A stretch of DNA of 64,000 nt, taken from the NCBI GenBank assembly GCA_052143315.1, contig JBKQTE010000062.1, positions 1 to 64,000 on the forward strand. Direction: 5' to 3'. Positions 57,566 to 64,000 of this stretch are shown in pieces; the first letter of the stretch is position 1, and each line of letters starts with the position of its first letter. The stretch is from DASZIT01 sp052143315. GTDB lineage: Bacteria > Actinomycetota > Acidimicrobiia > Acidimicrobiales > RAAP-2. A model generated the notes under the pieces. That model saw only the letters and a list, made by a program, of their open reading frames with translations. It did no database searches and had not been told where the DNA came from. A program made the translations under genes and the position numbers.

Positions 57566-58771
57566 CTACGCCCCGACCGGCTCGGTGGGGGTGAACGCCA
57601 CCGGCATGGTCTCGAAGCCGGAGACGAAGTTCGCCTCACGCCGGGGCGGCTCGTCCTCCCCCACCAGGGCCAGGTCGGGAAGGCGGTCGAGCAGTCGGTC
57701 GAACATCACCGCCAGCTCCAGCCGGGCCAGCCGGTTCCCCAGGCAGAAGTGGGCACCGAAGCCGAAGGCCACATGGTCGTTGGGGCTCCGGGTGATGTCG
57801 AACGTCTCCGGGTTGTCGAACACCTCCTCGTCACGGTTGGCCGCCGGGTAGAGGAGGAGGAGCTTCTCCCCCCGGTGGAGCGTCTCCCCGTGGAGCTCGA
57901 CGTCCCTGGTCATCCGCCGGGCCATGTTCTTGATGGGCGACACCCACCGCAGCATCTCCTCCACGGCGGTGGTCATCAACGTGCGGTCGGACCGTAGCGC
58001 CTCGAACTGGTCGGGGTGGCGGAGCAGCTCGTACATGCCGCCGCTGATCACGTGCCGGGTGGTCTCGTCGCCGCCGATCAGGATGAGGAGCGACTCGTAG
58101 ATCAGCGACTCCTCGTCCAGGCGGTCACCGTCGATCTCGGCATGGACCAGGGTGCCGATCAGGTCGTCGGCCTGGCGGTCCCGTCGCCGCTGCTCCATCA
58201 CCGTGGTGATGTACGAGGCGTACTCGATGGCGGCCATGGTGGCCCTCTCCAGCGCCCCCGGATCGGGCGAGCCCAGGGACTTCAGCATGTCGTCGGACCA
58301 CCGCAACAGGTCGTCGCGGTCCTCGTGGGCGACCCCGAGCATGTCTCCGATGACGGTCATGGGCAGCGGGGCGGCGATGTCCCGGACGAAGTCGGCCGAG
58401 CCCTGCTCGCACACCCGGTCGATGATGCCGTCGCAGATCTCCCGGATCCCCTGCTCCGACTCCCTGATCCGCTTGGGGGTGAACCCCTCGCTCACCAGCC
58501 GCCGGCGGCGGACGTGCTCGGGGGCGTCGAAGTCGATCATCATGGGCAGGGCGTCGCTGTCCGGCCGGATGCCCCCGGCGTTGGAGAACGTCTCGGGGTC
58601 CTTGGAGATCTCCTTGATGTCGGCGTGGCGGGTGATCCCCCACACACCGGCATCGGCGTCGAAGTAGGCCGGGGCGTTCCGGCGCATCCAGGCGAACGCC
58701 TCGAAGGGTTCGCCCCCGTAGAAGGTGCCGTCGGTCAGTGCGATGCGCAGATCGGTGGGCTGTGGGCTCAC
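57566..58771 (-). CDS. Cytochrome P450, CYP142-like
   Basis: The 401-residue protein has the I-helix GGDETTRH, the ExxR motif in EEMLRW, and the heme loop FGFGAHFCLG with the Cys ligand. It closely resembles Mycobacterium tuberculosis CYP142, including FSNAGGIRPD, LPMMID, LPMTVIGDMLGV and NFVSGFE-like end parts. CYP142 oxidises the terminal methyl of the cholesterol side chain. GTG 58771 has a GGGGGAG site; TTG 58783 is a less likely start. It is followed by PCD 7 bases on and preceded by a second P450 100 bases upstream. Confidence 0.93.
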   Translation of the reverse strand: MSPQPTDLRIALTDGTFYGGEPFEAFAWMRRNAPAYFDADAGVWGITRHADIKEISKDPETFSNAGGIRPDSDALPMMIDFDAPEHVRRRRLVSEGFTPKRIRESEQGIREICDGIIDRVCEQGSADFVRDIAAPLPMTVIGDMLGVAHEDRDDLLRWSDDMLKSLGSPDPGALERATMAAIEYASYITTVMEQRRRDRQADDLIGTLVHAEIDGDRLDEESLIYESLLILIGGDETTRHVISGGMYELLRHPDQFEALRSDRTLMTTAVEEMLRWVSPIKNMARRMTRDVELHGETLHRGEKLLLLYPAANRDEEVFDNPETFDITRSPNDHVAFGFGAHFCLGNRLARLELAVMFDRLLDRLPDLALVGEDEPPRREANFVSGFETMPVAFTPTEPVGA

Positions 58772-58871
58772 GGTCTCCCCCAAGGGTGTCGGAACGTGCC
58801 GGGGCTGGCGGTGCCGCTCAGTCCGGATCGGAGTTTGGACAGGTGTCCAGGTTCACCGCCGAGTATACGGG

Positions 58872-60170
58872 CTACCCGTCGGCAGGTCCGTGCCCCCGGC
58901 GCCGGAACCTCATCGGCACGTGCCAGACGCCGGCGTGCTTGTTGGTGCGGACCCGTTCCACCGGCCCGGTCAGTGCGAACCCCTCGAGCCGGTCGAGGAG
59001 CTCGTCGAGGATGCACCGGATCTCCAGGCGGGCCAGGCCGGCCCCCAGGCAGAAGTGGGAGCGGGCGCCGAAGGTCAGGTGGGGGTTGGGGTCCCTCCGG
59101 ATGTCGAACCGGAAGGGGAGCTCGAACACGGACTCGTCCCGGTTCGCCGAGGGCCACCACACGGTCACCTTGTCCCCCTGACGCACCGGCCGGCCTCCGA
59201 GCTCCGTGTCGCAGGTGGCGGTCCTCCGGTTGTAGAGGGTGGCGGTGGTCCACCGCAGGATCTCCTCCACCGCCCCGTCCATCAGCGACCGGTCGTCACG
59301 GAGGGCCAGGAGCTGCTCGGGGTGGTCGACCAGAGCCACCATCCCGAGGGCGATCGAGTTCCGGGTGGTCTCGCTGCCCGCCACCACCAGCAGGTTGAAG
59401 CACATCAGCAGCTCGAGATCGGTGAGCGGGCGGGACCCGCCGTCGTCGCCCTCCACGACGGCGGCCACCAGCGTCGAGAGCAGGTCGTCCGACGGGGCCA
59501 GCCGCTTCTCCCCGATCAGCGCCGTCCCGTAGGCGGCCATCGAGGTGGCGGCGGCGCCGACCGCGGCGGTGGTCTCCCCCAGCTCGCGCCCCTCGAAGTC
59601 GAGGGTGGCGTTCGACCAGGACAGCAGGTCGTGACGGTCGCCCTCCGGCACGCCCAGCAGGGCGGCCACGGCCTGCAACGGCAGCTCGACGGCCACGTCG
59701 GTCAGGAGGTCGCACCGCCCCCTGTCGGCGATGGCGTCGACGATGATCCGGGACCGCCGCCGGAGCTCGCCCTCCATGAGGGCCAGGGCCCGGGGCGCCA
59801 CCGACGGCGTCATCAGGCGCCGGATCCGCCGGTGGAGCGGATCGTCGGTCATGTTGAGCAGCACCCCGGGGGCGAATCCCCAGGGCAGGTCCTGGAGGAT
59901 GGTGCCGCCACCCTCCGCACCGGGCGCCCGCTCCGACGAGAACCGGTCGGCGTCGCCGACCACCTCCACGACCAGGTCGTAGGAGCTGGCCACCCAGAAC
60001 CCGACGCCGTCGGGGGTGTGGGCGGTGGGCCGGTGCCACCACAGGGGCGCCTCGGCCCGCAGCCGGGTGAAGACGTCGTCGGGGAAGCCGGGGGCGAACA
60101 GGTCGAGATCGGTGAGGTCGACCGACTCCAGTGGTACGTCTCTGGATGGTGGTGGGTCTCCGCCCGACAC
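58872..60170 (-). CDS. Cytochrome P450, CYP125/CYP124-like
   Basis: The 432-residue protein has I-helix AGSETTRNS, EEILRW, and heme loop FGARSHFCLG. The start VDLTDLDLFAPGFPDDVF and the SNATLDFEGREL region resemble CYP125, which starts cholesterol side-chain oxidation; the late VRTNKHAGVWHVP is typical of the CYP124/125 group. Substrate may be a sterol or branched lipid. GTG 60170 has GGGAGG just upstream. It lies 22 bases after fumC on the same strand. Confidence 0.9.
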   Translation of the reverse strand: MSGGDPPPSRDVPLESVDLTDLDLFAPGFPDDVFTRLRAEAPLWWHRPTAHTPDGVGFWVASSYDLVVEVVGDADRFSSERAPGAEGGGTILQDLPWGFAPGVLLNMTDDPLHRRIRRLMTPSVAPRALALMEGELRRRSRIIVDAIADRGRCDLLTDVAVELPLQAVAALLGVPEGDRHDLLSWSNATLDFEGRELGETTAAVGAAATSMAAYGTALIGEKRLAPSDDLLSTLVAAVVEGDDGGSRPLTDLELLMCFNLLVVAGSETTRNSIALGMVALVDHPEQLLALRDDRSLMDGAVEEILRWTTATLYNRRTATCDTELGGRPVRQGDKVTVWWPSANRDESVFELPFRFDIRRDPNPHLTFGARSHFCLGAGLARLEIRCILDELLDRLEGFALTGPVERVRTNKHAGVWHVPMRFRRRGHGPADG

Positions 60171-60192
60171 GGCCCTCCCTTCCGCCCCCCGG

Positions 60193-61587
<1,395 letters not shown>

Positions 61588-61645
61588 GGCCAGCTCCTCT
61601 CGGTGTCGGGTCCTGTCGGCTCCCCAACCTTGCCGGGCGCCGACC

Positions 61646-62617
61646 CTACTCCGAACCGACCGCCCCGGACAGGCCGGCCCGGGGGCGCCGGATCGGGTCT
61701 GGGGCACCCGGCGCCGGCACCGTCGGGGCGCCGGCCCGGAGGGACGCCCGGCGTCGGCGGGAGGACCGGGCGTTGGTCACCAGCACGGCCAGGAGGTAGG
61801 TGGCGGTGGCCACGGCCACGATCCCGAAGCTGGGCGGGACCCGCGGGGCGGCGTAGGCCAGGATCAGCCCGGCCCACGCCGACGCCACCGCGATGGCGCC
61901 GGACAGCCACAGAGCGACGAAGGGCCGGGCGGTGATGCGTTGGGAGGCGCCCCCGGGGGCGGCCAGCAGGCCCAGCAGCATGAGCGCCCCCACCGCCTGG
62001 GTCGCCTCACCGGCGGTGATCCCCAACAGCACGAAGAAGGCGTAACCGAGCAGGCGCACCGGCACCCCCCGGGCGGAGGCCACCGCCTCGTCCACGCTGG
62101 CGAAGAGGAGGGGGCGGCCGATGGCCACCATCGCCACCACCACCACCAGGGCGACCACCGTGTCGGAGACGGCCTGGTAGGAAGTCAACCCGAACATCGA
62201 GCCGAACAGCACGTTCACCCCGGCGTTGCCGTTGGCGCCGCCGGTGCCGCTGCGTGACGTGGTGTAGATGGAGAGGAACAGGGCCCCGAGCCCGAGGATC
62301 CAGGCGAACACGCTCCCGATCACCGTGTCGTCGGCCCGGGCCCGCCGGCCCAGGAAGGCCATGATCAGGGCGAACACCACACAGGCGCCGTACAGTCCGA
62401 CCCGGAGATCGATCCCGAAAGCCAGGGCGGCCAGTGCCCCGGTGAAGGCCACATGGGACAGGGCGTCACCGGTGAAGACCTGGCCGCGCCGCACCACGAA
62501 CGAACCGACCAGCCCGGAGGCGAGGGCGATGGCGGTGCCGGCCAGGAAGGCGTACCGGAGGAACGGGTGCTCGAACATGTGGGCGATCCCGGTGATGGGC
62601 CCGACCACCGCCGTCAT
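61646..62617 (-). CDS. Metal ABC transporter permease (ZnuB/TroCD family)
   Basis: The 323-residue protein has about eight membrane segments and family motifs: FLRYAFLAGTAIALASGLVGSFVVRRG, DALSHVAFTGALAA, ARGVPVRLLGYAF and LMLLGLLAAPGGAS. It should move zinc or manganese with the ATPase at 63528. ATG 62617 overlaps the stop of the upstream permease by 4 bases. The C-terminal 45 residues are basic and Pro-rich. It is the last gene of the cluster. Confidence 0.92.
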   Translation of the reverse strand: MTAVVGPITGIAHMFEHPFLRYAFLAGTAIALASGLVGSFVVRRGQVFTGDALSHVAFTGALAALAFGIDLRVGLYGACVVFALIMAFLGRRARADDTVIGSVFAWILGLGALFLSIYTTSRSGTGGANGNAGVNVLFGSMFGLTSYQAVSDTVVALVVVVAMVAIGRPLLFASVDEAVASARGVPVRLLGYAFFVLLGITAGEATQAVGALMLLGLLAAPGGASQRITARPFVALWLSGAIAVASAWAGLILAYAAPRVPPSFGIVAVATATYLLAVLVTNARSSRRRRASLRAGAPTVPAPGAPDPIRRPRAGLSGAVGSE

Positions 62618-63531
62618 GCCGGCACCGCCGCCAGGCGCCCGGCGGCCCTGCTCCCCACCCGGGAGGCCGCCGCATGGTAGCCGGCCCCCAGCAGGTAGGC
62701 GGCGAAGCCGAAGGTGGTGACCCAGAACCCGACCGGGTAGACGGAGAAGTAGGCAACCCCCAGTGCCAGCCAGGTGACCACCAGGCCGACCACGACGGTG
62801 ATGGCGAAGCTCCACGCCGGACTGGCGGTCACCTGCTGGGCAGCCGCCGCCGGCATCACCAGGAGGGCGAAGACCAGCAGCGCTCCGGTGATCTGGCTCA
62901 CTTCGGCCGCCGTGCACCCGAGGAGGAGTAGGTAGACGACGGACAGGCCCCGCACCGGCACCCCCCGGGCGGCGGCCACGGCGGCGTCCACGGTGCCGAA
63001 GAGGAGGGGGCGGGCGATGACGCCCAGTACGACCAGCACCGGCACCCCCACCGCCGCCAGGGTGACGACCTGGCCGTTCGAGACGCCCAGGAAGGTGCCG
63101 AACAGCAGGCCGGTGATGCTGTCGAGGAAGCCCCCGTAGAGGCTGACGAAGAGGACGCCGCAGGCCAGGGCGAAGGCCTGCACCGTCCCGATGACCGCCG
63201 ACTCCTCGCTGGACGCCTCACCGGTCCCCGACCGGGGCACCAGGGCGATGACGGCGGCCGCGGCGATGCTGCCGACGAAGTACCCCAGGGTGGCGCTGAG
63301 CCCCAGCCAGATGGCCCCGGCGGCCCCCGGGAAGGAGACCACCGCCAGGGTGTGGCCCACGAAGCTCTGGCGGCGCAGCACCATGAACCATCCGACCGCC
63401 CCGGCCACGACCGCCACGATGGTGCCCGCCCGGAAGGCGTTGACCATGAAGTGGAAGGCGAACAGCTGGCGGAGGTCGTCCGAGACGCTCCACGTGAGCC
63501 CGGCGGCGAGGGGCGTCACCGAACCGCTCAC
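62614..63531 (-). CDS. Metal ABC transporter permease (ZnuB/TroCD family)
   Basis: The 305-residue protein is a second, diverged permease of the same family: FMVNAFRAGTIVAVVAGAVGWFMVLRRQ, SFVGHTLAVVSFPGAAGA, ARGVPVRGLSVVYL and LVFALLVMPAAAAQ. Two permeases suggest a heterodimer. GTG 63531 overlaps the ATPase stop by 4 bases (GTGA). Substrate metal is probably Zn or Mn. Confidence 0.92.
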   Translation of the reverse strand: MSGSVTPLAAGLTWSVSDDLRQLFAFHFMVNAFRAGTIVAVVAGAVGWFMVLRRQSFVGHTLAVVSFPGAAGAIWLGLSATLGYFVGSIAAAAVIALVPRSGTGEASSEESAVIGTVQAFALACGVLFVSLYGGFLDSITGLLFGTFLGVSNGQVVTLAAVGVPVLVVLGVIARPLLFGTVDAAVAAARGVPVRGLSVVYLLLLGCTAAEVSQITGALLVFALLVMPAAAAQQVTASPAWSFAITVVVGLVVTWLALGVAYFSVYPVGFWVTTFGFAAYLLGAGYHAAASRVGSRAAGRLAAVPA

Positions 63532-64000
63532 TGCCCGCCGGTGTCGTGGCGGTCGACGTGGTGGGCGGGCGCCTCCGGCTGCCCCACCACCACCAGCCGC
63601 CCGTCGGAGGTCTTCAGCACCTCGATGGGGGTGCCGTAGAGGGCGCTGAGGGTCGGCGACGTGATGACGTCGGCCGGCTTGCCGCTGAGCGCCCCGCCGT
63701 GGGCGATGTAGACGACCCGGTCGAGGTACGAGAGGATCGGGTTGACGTCGTGGGCCACGATCAGCACGGTGACCCCCTGGTCGGCACAGATGCGCGAGAT
63801 GAGGGCGGCCACCGACGCCTGGTTGGGGAGGTCCAGGCTGTCCAGCGGCTCGTCGAGCAGGAGGAGCCGGGGCCGCCGGACCAGGGCCTGGGCGATGAGC
63901 AGGCGCTGCTGCTCGCCGCCGGACACCCGCCCGATGGGGCGGCGGGCGTACGAGGTGGCCCCCACCGTCTCGATGACCTGGTCGACCCTCCGTCGCTGCT
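63528..64000 (-). CDS. Metal ABC transporter ATP-binding protein, cut by the window edge
   Basis: The readable C-terminal part has signature SGGEQQRLLIAQAL, Walker B LLLLDEP and the H-loop IVAHDVN. Walker A lies outside. The frame is open through 64000, so the GTG at 63965 is internal. The end VGQPEAPAHHVDRHDTGG holds three His, which might sense or buffer metal. It overlaps the first permease by 4 bases and drives metal uptake. A substrate-binding lipoprotein gene is not in view and could lie beyond the edge. Confidence 0.93.
   Translation of the reverse strand, partial: QRRRVDQVIETVGATSYARRPIGRVSGGEQQRLLIAQALVRRPRLLLLDEPLDSLDLPNQASVAALISRICADQGVTVLIVAHDVNPILSYLDRVVYIAHGGALSGKPADVITSPTLSALYGTPIEVLKTSDGRLVVVGQPEAPAHHVDRHDTGGQ

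Overview
The window is high-GC chromosomal DNA of an actinobacterium, most likely from the class Acidimicrobiia (placement inferred, not tested). Supporting signs are a mycothiol-conjugate amidase (Mca), a complete Mec-CysO-CysM cysteine pathway like that of Mycobacterium, LLM-class (F420/flavin) oxidoreductases, a PspA-PspAA-HtpX-PspAB envelope-stress operon, DUF2510 proteins and CYP142/CYP125-like P450s. Genes are dense, many overlap by 1-4 bases (ATGA/GTGA), and GTG starts are common.

Layout. 1-4.1 kb: end of an integrative element inserted at the 3' end of tRNA-Val, with integrase, excisionase, HNH nuclease and several unknown cargo genes. 4.1-12 kb: DUF2127 protein, tRNA-Cys, GT4 glycosyltransferase, membrane diguanylate cyclase, GlnD and an L,D-transpeptidase. 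12-19.9 kb: methyltransferase, DUF4388 protein, the MBL-rph-rdgB operon, mec-cysO-cysM, smpB and the tmRNA gene. 20-30.3 kb: SGNH hydrolase, DUF2510 protein, secreted GH3 enzyme, TrmA-type RNA methyltransferase, two membrane glycosyltransferase-like proteins, nitroreductase and tRNA-Gly. 30.3-34.1 kb: an accessory-looking stretch with an ABC exporter and small proteins. 34-48.8 kb: housekeeping and redox genes (HAD phosphatase, PIG-L deacetylases including Mca, DedA, RecB-like nuclease, PAP2, DsbA-like, two LLM enzymes, PurE, ChbG/YdjC-like, SCP2) ending in the Psp operon. 48.8-56.6 kb: a second accessory-looking stretch with a large LuxR-type regulator, unknown proteins, CsbD and small membrane proteins. 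56.6-64 kb: VOC protein, a fumC-P450-P450-PCD-small-protein operon, and a metal ABC transporter running off the right edge.

How genes work together. SmpB and tmRNA form the trans-translation pair, with an encoded tag AEPQLALAA. Mec, CysO and CysM should make cysteine on a carrier protein, and here CysO carries a 10-residue tail beyond its diglycine. The four Psp genes are translationally chained as a membrane-stress unit. The two P450s resemble steroid side-chain oxidases and are co-transcribed with a pterin carbinolamine dehydratase homologue, an uncommon pairing. No CRISPR array, rRNA or complete prophage was seen.
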